From contig JAAOMT010000480.1 of NCBI GenBank assembly GCA_016748015.1, positions 373,356 to 437,355 on the forward strand: 64,000 bases of DNA, in the 5' to 3' direction. The stretch comes from Geosiphon pyriformis (Eukaryota > Glomeromycota > Glomeromycetes > Archaeosporales > Geosiphonaceae). The position numbers and the translations under genes were made by a program. Each line of letters begins with the position of its first letter. Position 1 is the first letter of the stretch. Under the pieces are notes generated by a model. The model saw only the letters and a list, made by a program, of their open reading frames with translations. It was not told the DNA's origin and made no database searches. Positions 1 to 17,400 of the stretch are shown here, piece by piece.

Positions 1-173
1 GAAGTGACACCCTCCAATGTGAAAGGTATTAATTTTTTCAAGATATGGGAGAACCAAAACATCATTTTCAGCATTACATTATTACTGTTATCACAATTGT
101 TATATCAAAATAAAATCACAACCAAAAGAATTAAAAAGATTGGATACCGGTTACTTGCTTCGACAATCAACCA

Positions 174-3100
174 TTAAACCGTCAAATTCCTCAAATTATA
201 CATTGTCTCGGCCAAATATTTTGACAAAGGTCTGCACTTTACCAAAATATCAGATAATTCCGTCTCGTATGCAACAAAATACGGAGCCATTTTCTTTGAC
301 CGGGACATATTACGTAGAATCAGACACGCGGTCAAAGGAATACCAATAGCTTCGCCATCTTGGTCCGACGATATATTTGTACGGTAAGTGAGGAAATTCC
401 TTCGTTGATCTAAGGGTGTGGGTGTCACCAATACTGGGTAAGGCGACGGAGGGTGTGGTACGGCATCCGGTTCTATGGGGAAATGAATTTTAAGATGAGC
501 TTGGACAGCGCCCCGATTTGTAGTCCCTGGGTTAAATCGACGGCATTCCATCCAATTACAGTCATACAAAATACTGTTCTCAGGCTGTTGCGATTGAATA
601 TGTTTGTTGGGTAAATGATGATACAAAATATGTCGGTATACTTCCTCTCCAGAAATGAAAGGGGGCGCTAAACAACCATTCCATCGACATGTGAATTTTA
701 GAGCTGGGAAAGAGCGAACCGAATGTAAGAACATGATGATAGAAATATTTTCAATAAATGAATTTGAAAAAAAGCAACGATTGGTATACAAAATTAGTAA
801 CTCACACTTTTTGCTGGAGGGTTGCTCTCTTCCAGTATATGATCTTCGTTGGATACCCTGAATCATATACGTTAACTAATCTGTTAAGGATATTAACAGC
901 AGTAATAGTTGTTGAAGAAATTGTATTATAAAGGATATTTAGTTGTGCTATCTGGAGCTGTAACCATCATGACAGCTGACTCAGGAAATGCACGGTTAAC
1001 ATGTTTAATCACTTCAGCAGCAGGCATCATGGGTATTGTTGATGTTAGGAACTGTTCGCGATAAGCAAACCACACTTCGGTTTGTAGCACGCTCTCGTTT
1101 GGAACGTATTCATAGACTAGCTTCAACCTTACATATGATATCAAGGATTAGAGTTTTGATTAATAATGGTGAAATTTGGATACAATATGAATACCTGCCA
1201 CGTAATTAAACTCAAAAAAGCAAAGTGAATTGAAAGAGTACCATTCTATAGTACGATATGGTTCGGGCAATTGATTGAAGGCGCCAGATAATTGGAGTTT
1301 GGGGACAATTGGCATAATGTCGTCAAAAGCAGCTTTTACGTAGTCTAGCGCTTGCCATCGCAGAAACCTGATCATCAAACGAACAAAATTACCAGGTGCA
1401 TATTGAACAATTCGATAAGCAATATCTTCATGCAACTCTAAGAACTGATATAACCAATCAAGAACAGCTGCAACTAGCTCTTCGTCTTCGATTAATAACA
1501 ATTCCATCATACGTTGAATTATTCTAGCTTCAATATCACGCAGAACACCAAGGTTATGTTCGTTGAGGGCCAAACTAGTCATGGATCGAATTCCCCCCAT
1601 AACCAAGGCTTTATCGTTGGAATATAACAATTCTGGCAAAACTTTAAGGAGCTCCTCATCTGGCCCTTTTAAAAACACATAAGGACAAATGTTTTCTATA
1701 ATATCCAAACAATATTGCCTGAGCTCAGTAAAGTGGCCGAGTACTTGCAACTTAAGCCCCTCCATTAAGTATTTCCGTAATGGTTTATACGCCGCCATGA
1801 GTTTGATATTGTGTTCTAAAAATGAAAGATTTCTAATAACCAAAAATGCTTGAAAAACACGCTGATGTCGTTGTTGAGTTCCTATCGAATCAAAAAAGGC
1901 ATCGTTCATTGAATCATCAATATTATCGAAAATCTCAATAGGATCCGACATAGCAGCAGTCCGATTATTAATAACTTTGCTACATTCTTCAAAAAAAGGA
2001 GCAGCAAAAGAGAGTAACGCGTCCACTAGTCCAGGTATTTTATCCACATGAAAGGTATCCGAGCATTCAAGTGAAAGCTTGATTAGTCTTTTGAAAGCCC
2101 AATCAATTTCATTGGGTAGAGAAGATCTCAACGCAAGTAGCATACGATTATGATGTCCGCCTTCCAAATAATAACCTAATAAGATCGAAACTGTTAATGA
2201 TATCTAAAATGGCTTAATAGATTTTTGATGCGTTACATACCTTCTCTCCATGGACCTTTCAATGCCGGCGGTTCAAGGGTTTGCATCTCAATAGCATTAG
2301 AAGGCGGGGCAAATAGTTTTCTGGAAAAAGGCGTCATGTTTCCTGCCCAATAATTGTTTATTGGCAAGATAAGAGAAACTGGATAAAATGGCATCAATCA
2401 GAGAACCGACAGTTAAGTAGCTAACCTAGAAAATGACCAAAGGCTTCAATAAAATATACTCATGGTATACTACGAGATTTTGGTGAGGATCAAGAATATA
2501 GTGATTTTACCTTTGAGAGGCTCTTTTATGGTGGTGAAACTTGTCTTTTCATTGGCATTTGAGGATTTACTTCCTTCGCGACTACTCTGAAACTGACGTT
2601 CACGATTACGAAGTTCATGACGATGACGATGACGATGACGATCATCGTTCTCACGATCACTTCGATCACTACCACCAACGCGTTCAGCAGAACTTGAGGT
2701 TTTATGACCATCAAATGTAATTTCTTGTCCCCAAAAGTTCTTCATTTCATAACCCTCAAGAAATTTGATATAAATATTTTTTATCGCGTAAGCACTATTT
2801 GTGCAGGTTGCTGGTAAATTGAAGGGCAACGTGATCTTTCTCCAACCGCGTTCTTCGCTAACTTTTTTACAGCCACCTGCTTCGGTGACCATTTGATAAA
2901 TTTTGTAAAGATCTAACTTTTTGGAGCCAAGTATTGGTTCTTTTTGGAGAGAAGTTCTATTTTCAATGTCAAGGGATTTGTGAACGGTGGCTTTCATAGG
3001 TGTTTTTATAATTTCAAATTTGGAAGTAAAACTCAAGCTATATACCCGTGTTCTTCATGAAACTCTTCAAGTTTCTCCATGAAGGTTAAATATTCGTCTG

Positions 3101-3209
3101 TTCGTTCAATTGTATCTTCAGGGAGTTTAAACGATTTGCCACCACTTCGCTGTGTCGGAACAGGAGGTTGGGGGGCATCTCCTCTTCGCATCGCTCGCGT
3201 TTCCCTCAT
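174..3209 (-). CDS. RSC9: Rsc9/ARID2-like subunit of an RSC/PBAF chromatin-remodelling complex (7 exons)
   Basis: Nuclear DNA-binding, scaffold-like subunit of SWI/SNF-class (RSC/PBAF) complexes by family knowledge. Exons worked out by hand: 3209-3046, 2956-2511, 2342-2241, 2175-1242, 1127-939, 870-806, 703-174. They total 2430 nt and stay in frame (809 aa plus stop). Order seen: ARID domain (about residues 40-140; FHEEHG joins TSLQKEP...KKLDLYKIY across intron 1), a charged Arg/His/Ser linker, a helical armadillo-like block (about 205-545), an RFX-like winged helix starting EWLKLVYEYVP (about 545-625), two C2H2-type fingers (CRWNGC and CNWMEC, about 638-705), and a conserved C-terminal PYFVAYETELSDIL segment. 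This is the ARID2/Rsc9 order. The start is the Met before RETRAMRRG; the open frame reaches 3347, so an upstream Met is possible. Intron 871-938 is AT-AC type; the other introns are GT-AG. The next gene upstream is also a chromatin factor. Confidence 0.9.
871..938 (-). other. AT-AC U12-type intron in the Rsc9-like gene
   Basis: On the minus strand the intron begins ATATCCTTT (938-930), the U12 5' splice-site consensus. It carries the branch-site consensus TCCTTAAC (890-883) and ends TTAAC, 13 nt after the putative branch A. It is 68 nt long. Splicing joins ACT-AA to G-TAT-ATG and gives STTK-YMIQGIQRRS, which lines up with the SKYHYYGI-type end of RFX/ARID2 domains. I found no GT-AG pair that keeps both frame and motif. 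Confidence 0.85.
1128..1241 (-). other. GT-AG intron with U12-like features in the Rsc9-like gene
   Basis: Splicing from 1242 to 1127 restores TIEW-LKLVYEYVP at the start of the RFX-like domain and keeps frame, so the position is well supported. The donor GTACTCTTT matches the U12 GT-AG consensus GTATCCTTT at 7 of 9 bases. TCCTTGAT (1147-1140), a match to the U12 branch consensus, lies 13 nt before the TAAG acceptor. It could equally be a major-class intron with a weak donor. Confidence 0.55.
2617..2642. repeat. ATGACG hexanucleotide microsatellite (about 4.3 units) in coding sequence
   Basis: Perfect ATGACG repeats on the plus strand, read on the minus strand as an alternating Arg-His run in the charged linker after the ARID domain. 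Unit-number changes would keep frame. Confidence 0.9.
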
Positions 3210-4298
3210 TCCGTGGTTTGTAAAGAATGTACCAGTTGATAGTTCGCGAAATGTATAACTTTGGAAAGATGTCACACCTTTGTTCAAATTTGGCAAAAAA
3301 ACGTGGCTCCCTATTTTCCACGAGGATCTACAAGATCTTTTCCACATTTATCCTTAGCAATATATGTAATTGGCTATTTGTGTCAATTTATAATATTACA
3401 ATTAACATTTTTATCATTATTTAAATAAATTAATTGGAAAATATTAATCTTTCATTTCAAAATTTGAATTCTATAATAAATTTCAAAAGCTATAATTATA
3501 AATAGCGGATTTGTATTATTTTTAAAATTATTAATTAAGATAGTATTTTAATAGATTGTAATTTTAAATCATATAAACATAATTAGTTGTAATTTCATAT
3601 TAAAATTATTCAACAATCTGCATTTAAAAAGTTATTTTTGGCTATAAATCAGATCATTAAATTAATAAGTAGTCAAAACTTTAATAAATTTTACATATTA
3701 ATATATAGAATATAAAAATGTATACACATTTAAAAACTAAAAATATATATATAATTTAACCAAAAAAATTTAGTTTAACCTAAAATTTGTTCAAAAATAA
3801 AATTCAAACAGTATTTATTTGTATTAATAGTAATTAGTTGATCAAAATAATTTAATTTTACAAATTTAAATATAAATCAAAAATTTCCAAATAATTAATC
3901 AAACAAAATTTTTCAATAAATCTTAAATTCAATCTATTATTATTAATTTTGAAAATTAATTTGCATTAATAAAACAGAAATTGTTTTTTTGCAAATTTGG
4001 ATTAATTAATGCACAAATCTTCGCTTATTAATAATTTTTAAATTTGATGTATGTAGTGCGAATGAAAATAGGATGTACAAAATTTTCAAGAATGTTCAAA
4101 AAGTCATCGATTTTGAAAATAACCGCTAATTAATCAAAGGTTTCTACGGTAAAAAGATTTTCTGCTCAAATTAAGAACACAAGAGATTAAATATGCTAAA
4201 AACTGCGACAGATTGAAGATTTTATATTTGATATCGTTGTTTTCCATTAGGGCCTTCTATCCTTGACAAACCAAATTATAATAATATACAGTCTTCTG
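3210..4298. other. AT-rich intergenic region between two minus-strand genes
   Basis: Contains the 5' flank of the Rsc9-like gene (right after 3209) and the 3' flank of the remodeller gene (left of 4299). The open frame into 3347 may be 5' UTR. From about 3350 to 4250 the DNA is nearly pure A/T runs with no coding, tRNA or repeat structure that I can see. No convincing TATA box or terminator was picked out. Confidence 0.6.
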
Positions 4299-10626
<6,328 letters not shown>

Positions 10627-12431
10627 GACGTATACTTAGTGTCAAAGAGCTAAACCTCCGAGATGGTTAGAGCAGATTACGAGAATTAACGTTAAAGTTG
10701 ACCACTAAGAGTTTCGAGGCTGTTTCAACAGTTTCTAAAGCAAAGTTTGAAAAAATACAATGAGACCAGGATCTGTTAACCCAGCTTGAAAGAAAGTAGC
10801 CTTTTAGTTTATTTTTCGTAATCGTTTATATAAGTATGCGGCTTAATTGCCGATACTCACATATAAGGAAAGTAATGCAATTTACATGACTCCTATTGGT
10901 GCGCGTCTTTTAAAAACGTCACGTGATAGTTGCATAATTGCATTGTATATTAAAGTTGACAAATATAGAAATTTTCACAAATATTTTCAAGAATCGCAAT
11001 GAAATAAAAGCAAAAGAAAAAAAACGAAGTGATTAGGGTGAAAAGAAATTCAATCATTTTGAGATAAAACTCACGCACTAAATTTTTTATAAAAATCAAG
11101 ACGCGTCTATGGCGCAGTAGCTAATAAGACATTGGTTGATGTATCCGCAGCAATAAATTAGTCACGAGTAGCTTCTAAATTTAAGAATTAGAACGCGATG
11201 AGTAGATGGGAATTAAGACTTGGAAAAAAAAAAAGTAACCTGAACGGTTTTTTGATTTTTCGATCAAAAAAAATTTATAATTTAACTTTTCAGTTCCGAT
11301 GATTCTCCCTGCATCCTTGCATTGTATTACTGATTTTCTGCAAATTCTTTTTTTTTTATAAATTAACAAAATATGTGGGTAGATTTTAATTGATCGACAT
11401 AAAAAATGGGAATCATGTGAACAAAGCTTTTCGATTGCGCAAGCTTTAAAATGTCACTTATAACTCTTATTGTAAAAATTTTAGTACTAAATTTCTTATA
11501 ATATTAATTATACTAATAAAAACATAATTTCAATTATTAAACAAAGCAAACCCAATTGTTATTGGCTAGCATATGAAATAAGAATAAGATTAATTTTCGA
11601 TTCAATTAAAAATTGTATAACATTTGATTATTTAATAAGATAACAATTTTTAAAAAAGCTTTATTTACTTAAATTTGAATTTAAAAATTGTATGCTACAA
11701 GCTTTTTTACTTAAAAATTGCTTTTTAAAGTTATTACTTATATATTAAATAAATAATATAATTTTTATTAAATTAAAAACTATTATTTAAAAAATTAAAA
11801 AATGTTGATTTTAACTTAATTAAAATAATACATTAATAAACTATATTTATTTTCATAACATAAAATATTATTATTAAAAAAAAAGTAAAAACATGTTATT
11901 ATTTAAAACATAATATTTAATAAATTATTTATTAAAATATAATTAAATTTTAATTATATGTAAAAATTTAATTCTAAACTTATAAAATTGTTAAATACAG
12001 CATATAAATCAAATTTAATCTAATAAAAAACAATAGTTTAATTAATTATAATATTGTTATTACTATATTTAAGACAGTTTTTTTTTTTACCAGTTTTATT
12101 TTACCAATTTTAACAAAATAATTAATTTTAATTTAGTTATAAACAATAATATTATTTTTAATTTATTTATTAATTAGATTTTTGATTTATTTATTTATTT
12201 TAAAAATATATAAACAAAAGTTTATAAATTATAAAAAAAATTAAATATTTAAGTATTAGTAATTATTTTATTTTTATTTTTTAATTTATATTATTATTAA
12301 TTTTTATAAAATACATTTTTTAAATAAATCTAAAAAACCTTTTTTTTTCTTTTATCTAAAATTTTTTTAAAAAGCAATATTTTGAAAAAAAGTTTTTTGT
12401 TTTTATTTTATTATATTTTTTACTATTTTAC
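10627..12431. other. Intergenic spacer, AT-rich, between the remodeller gene and the first LINE
   Basis: The first about 800 bp have balanced sequence and probably hold the promoter of the minus-strand remodeller gene. From about 11,440 the sequence becomes almost only A and T with homopolymer runs. No gene, RNA gene or repeat could be supported. Confidence 0.6.
10825..10832 (-). promoter_or_regulatory. Possible TATA box of the remodeller gene
   Basis: TATATAAA on the minus strand about 200 bp upstream of the ATG at 10626, in a stretch less AT-rich than the spacer further right. In such AT-rich DNA this match could be chance. Confidence 0.3.
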
Positions 12432-12440
12432 AAGATACAA
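12432..12440. repeat. Left target-site duplication of LINE 1 (AAGATACAA)
   Basis: AAGATACAA here recurs right after the poly(A) run at 19304-19312. A 9-bp match at exactly the two ends of the element fits target-primed insertion, although the A-run makes the left base of the match ambiguous. Confidence 0.65.
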
Positions 12441-12472
12441 GGAAAAATAAAGTTTGTTAAAACTTCTTTCTT

Positions 12473-14488
12473 TTGTACATCCCAAATTCCCCAAAGAGCA
12501 CAATTTTGAAAGAAGTTTTTTGTTTTTTCTTCTGTTTTATTTTCACTATTTCTTTTACACATAACCTATTTGTTGTGGATATAGAGGCTGCCTTTAGTGG
12601 CAGTTCGTCAAGTTTGAAGGCTCCTTTGAGTGCTTCTTTTGGTCCTGCTGGTGGCTCTTTTTCACAAAAGAAAAGGGTTTCTTTTTGCAATGTCAAGCAT
12701 TTTGGTGTTAAAGGTGATGTTTTTTTGGCCAAACCTCATTCTGATGGAAACATATACTCTGATATGGAAAGTGATTTTAGTAGTAGTATTGTTGATAACA
12801 TCCTGGTCGGTAGTAGTAATAAGTCTTTTTTTGGTTTAGTAGCTATAACTCCTAAGGCAAAGAAAGTTAAAAATAATTTGGCTTGTGGTTCCTCTCTTGG
12901 TTCTCTGGATTATGACATAGATAACAATGATGGTGGTTTTTTCTCTCCTCCTCTTGGTGTTTCTTTGAAAAAAAAGTGGTTAGATCCCAAAATAATCAAA
13001 ACTCAGGTGAAAGTTGCTGTGAAAAAATCTTATGCTCTGGATATTAATCTTTCAACTGTGGAAGGCAAATCGGCTATGACCAAAACTCAAGTCATCAGAA
13101 ATTTATTTTCGAAAATCAATAGTTTTGGGGGGACCACTACCTCCTTAAAATTTGAAGGAATCATCAGATTTATTTTCACCTTAGAGATCAGCATAGAAAA
13201 AGCCACATTATTGGCCAGAAAAAAGGGGATCACTGTAAACACCGATCTCAAGAAACAAGGAATTCGTTCAGATTGGGCCATAGTAATAAAAAAAATTCCC
13301 ATGGATACACCAAAGGGAATGATCATTGCAGCTCTTTCTGAGTTTGGTTAAGTGGTGTCAATCTGATTGCAACTCATTGGGCTGTGGCAGAAAACTGTAG
13401 TGGAGTTTGCCGAATCAAGTCAAACAGATCTGTTGACAGCTAAGTAGTCATTCTTAATTGGGAAAGACTCAGTATGCGTGGCCAAAGCTGTGGAAGATCA
13501 TGAGACATGGATATCAAGGGATCAGTTCAGGGTGCTTTTGTTTACTTTGCCTGTGGGTACGACTGTGCATAATCTTAGAAATTTTTTGGAAAGGGCTGGT
13601 GGAAAGACATGTGTTATTAATTGGTTATTAGAAAGTGATAATAGGACTCGTTGTGCTGTGGTTGGCTTTGAGTCTGATGAAATGTTGGAGTTGGCTTTTT
13701 GCACAGTTCTAATTCTTGGTAAAGTGAAGCTTTCTTGGACTAGATTGGGTCTTGTTTGGTGTAATAGGTGTGAGAAGCTTGGTTATTCAGTTTTGGAGTG
13801 TAATGCTAAGATTGCTTCCACTCCCAAGCTTTCAAAATCATTTATAAAGTGGGTCACTTTGGATGAGATTCGCCTTCAACTTGTCAAGTTGTATGCAAAA
13901 AAGAGTGTTCTCATCTCTCGCTTAGCTGCCTTTGGCAGTAAATTGTGGGCTCAGATTATTTCTTTTGTGTCTACATCCTTTGGTCTTTTTGTTGGTTCTG
14001 ATTTGAGTCTCTTTTCCTCTGGTGGTCCAGGTTCTGGTAGTCTGTCTTCTTCTACTTTTATGCTTGACTCTGTTTTGAATAAATGCTTGTCATCTTTGAA
14101 ATAATCTTTGGGACTCCTGTCGGACCAAGTGTTATGTATAGTAAAATGCCTAAATGGTGCCAGGTTGGTGCCTTTGGTGTCTGTTTTGAATGAAACCCCT
14201 GCTATGTCTGTCTCTCAACCTTTTGCTTCAGTTCCGTCTGTGGTTGCAAATTCAAATTTCTCTTCTGATATGGTCTTAGATAGTCTTGGTGGTCTTTCTA
14301 ATACCCCCTTTCCTATTGCTATTGATAGTCCGGTTCTTGGCTTAAACAGTTCTAAGGTCTTAACTTCCAAGTTGGGCAGTCTTGAATCTAAATTTGTGGC
14401 TCTGGAAGTTTTGGTAAATTCTATTTTAGTAAGGTTTGATCAGTTGTTTGCTGGCTCAGAATTGTCATTGTTCTTCAATTCTCAATGA
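12473..14488 (+). pseudogene. LINE 1 ORF1 (RNA-binding protein), with in-frame stops
   Basis: One continuous frame of about 672 codons from the Met at 12473, interrupted by stops near 13349, 13361, 13444 and 14102 only. The N-terminal half is Ser/Gly/Lys-rich without a recognised domain. A middle region (about 13480-13760, LLFTLPVGTTVHNLRNFLE) has the look of an RRM-like fold. It is followed by a degenerate zinc knuckle, C-x2-C-x4-Y-x4-C (about 13757-13800), where the usual His is Tyr, a single C-to-T change. The role is nucleoprotein formation on element RNA by family knowledge. Its last codon overlaps the first of ORF2 as ATGA. Domain naming in the middle region is tentative. Confidence 0.75.
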
Positions 14489-17400
14489 ACAGTCTGGTTT
14501 GGAATATTGCAATGTGTAATGTTAGAGGAATGAACAATCCTGTGAAACAGGATGATATTATTTGTTGGCATAAAGAAATGAACAATGTGATTTTGATTGT
14601 TACTGAAACTAAGTTAAAAGGTAAGATCTGTCCTTGGATCATAAACAAGTTTAATAGCATTCGGGTTTTTACTTCTGGTTTGAATTCTGGTCACTTGGAT
14701 TCCAGGGTTGCGATCATTATGAACAATTTTTTGGCTCAGCATGTATGCAAGGTTTTGAATATTCCTGACCAGTTTCTTTTTCTTAGGCTCCTTTTCAAAA
14801 ATAACCTTTCTGTGTCAGTTTTGGGGCTGTATGCTGGAGCTTCTCTGGCAGTTTGTTTCTCTTAGGCAGATAATGTTAATTTTTTGATTGCAAGGGTGGT
14901 GAATGAGTCCTCTTTTGTCATCTTGGGTGGTGATTTCAATGAAGATGATTCTTACAAAAGTGCAAGTTTCAAAAGATGTTTTGATTTAGGTTTGGTTAAC
15001 TTCTTGGGTAAGAGCTTATATGGAAAAAAAGCTATGTGGAACAATTCTCGAGGAATTGCCAAAACTATTGACTATATTTTTGTGTCATCGAATCTAGTTA
15101 ATGTGATTTTAGATTGTAAAGTGGCTGGTATTGAGAAGTTTTTCAATACTGATTATAAGGTTGTTTTTGTTTCTGTAGATCTTGGTGGTTTGCTGGATGT
15201 GCAATTAAACTTGTTGCGTAAACAGGCAAATAAGGATCATTGGAAGTATAATTTTAAAGATGCTAATGATGCTTTATAGTCAAAGTTTAAGGATAAAACG
15301 GTGGCTAATGCTACCATGTTCTTTGATGATTTCTTGAATACCAAAATGTGTTCGGATTTGGATGCTATGTGGAATGCTGTTCATAAGACATTATGTTTTT
15401 CAGCAAATGTGGTTTTCAAAAAAAAATGGTTCAAAGAATATAATGGTGTTTTTATCAAAACCTTATCCAGATTTCATAGATTGGAGTTGCTGATGTCTAA
15501 ATTGGTTAAAGCTTCCCAGTTGATCAATCGTGATGTATTCACTTCACTGCTAAAAACTTGGATTCTGCTTGATTCTGCTAATGCTTTGTTGGTAAAGTCT
15601 CTTTTTTTTTTAGGTTCTTCTTTGAATGATATACGATCTGTTCTTTCAAAGATTAGGAAATTTTATCGTGCTTCTAAGTTGTTAGAGTCAAAATGTGCTG
15701 AGGATTCTTATATCAGGTCTGCTATCAATAGAAGGATGGAAAGCTTTAAGTCAGACAAAGATCACACTATTAGGAGTGTCTTGAAGCAGCCCTTTTGCAA
15801 AGTTATTTTAGATTATTTGGTGGTAAATGAGGAGCTGATCTTGGAGCCTAATCATGTTAAAAATAAAGTGGATGAGATAATAAAGGGTTGGACGTGGAAG
15901 TGAGGTGTGGTTCATGATGTGCCTGAGGATTGGTCTCATCAGTATCAGCCTCTGGAACATGTTTTTGATGGCGCCTTTTCCAATGTTATGAACTGTATTA
16001 GTTTTGTTGAATTATTTGGTGTGGTTTCCAATCTGCCTGATAAGAAAGCTGCTGGTTTTTCAGGCATCTTCAACAAACTCTGGAAGCATTGTGACAGTTT
16101 GGCTCTTAATATGCTTTTGGTGCTCATCAATTTTTATCTTTCTGATGGATTGATTTCTGGTGTTTAGAAGGAGGCTTGGGTTTCGATGATTCTTAAGCCT
16201 TATGAATAGGAAGGTGTGCTCACTAATACTCATCATATAGCTCTAATTGAGACAGTTCGCAAGATTCTCTCCAAAATTCTTTCTGACAGGATTTCATTGG
16301 CATGCAGCAAATACAATGTTCTTTGTGGTGACAATTTTTCAGTTTAAAAGAGTACTATGACTTAGTTCCCTATTTTTGCGGTTGGTTCAATGATCGAGAA
16401 CACTATAAAAAAAAACCAGAAGCTCTGGCTGGTTTTGCAGGACATGCAAAAGACTTATGATTCTGTTGGTTGGGAACATCTCAGGAATAGTCTGGTTAGG
16501 ATCAAAATGTATAGCAAGTTTATTTGATTTTTTGGTGGTATTTATGGTGGTCATACCAACTGGGTTATGACTGATTTTGGATTAATGAGTGGTTATCATG
16601 TGCATGATGGCTTGAACCAAGAGGAAGTTTTCTCACTTCTCCTTTGACAGATATTTTATGATCCTCTTCTGTGCAAGGTTAAGAGACAGAAGAGTGTATG
16701 TAGGTATAGGTTGAATTCTCATTTTGTTTCTAGAACTGGTCATGTGGAATCTCAAGCTGAGTTAACTTCATTTCTTGCTGCTGGTGCTTTTATGGATGAT
16801 ACAATCTGGGTTGGTAATAGTTAGGCAGTAACACAGCACATTTTAGATATTGCTAGTGAATTTTTCAGGCTTAATGACATTTCAATTAACAATAATAAAA
16901 CCATTGTCATTCCTATCAACTGCTGGATTGCAAATCTCTCTCTTTTGATAAGTGAAATGTCTATATCTGTGGCCAAAAAGGGGGAACCTCATTGGTATTT
17001 GGGTATCTTTTTGTCCACTGAGAGTCTTTTTAAACCCAGTCTTGCTAAAGCTTACTCGGACATCAAGTTTTTTGCTAATTTTGTGTTAAAAAAGACCATC
17101 TCTGATAAACAATTTTTGTATTTGGTGTCTTCAATCCTCCACCCTATTGTGAATTACAGAACTCAGTTCAGTTTTGTTCCTCTTAGTGTGTGCAACAAAT
17201 AGGATACTTTGATTCGCAAGGGTTTAAAATCAAAGTCTGGTTTGTCTTTGGATTTTCCCAATAATGCATTGTATTACTTCTCATTATATGGCTTGAATAC
17301 TTTTGAACAAATCCAGGCTGAATACAAAGTAGTGTTTGTTGTTTGTTTTGCAAATTCGGTTGGCATTTTGGATTGTTTGTTTGCTCACAGATCTCATGAC

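Noticed and set aside
1195-2167. Extending exon 4 of the Rsc9-like gene to the GTATTC donor near 1194
   Set aside because: No acceptor keeps frame; splicing at 1241 instead restores the EWLKLVYEYVP start of the RFX-like domain.
11100-11165. tRNA-like A-box (TGGCGCAGTAG) in the intergenic spacer
   Set aside because: No acceptor stem pairing, no proper B-box (GGTTGATGTATCC is a poor match) and no cloverleaf; at most a chance or SINE-like trace.
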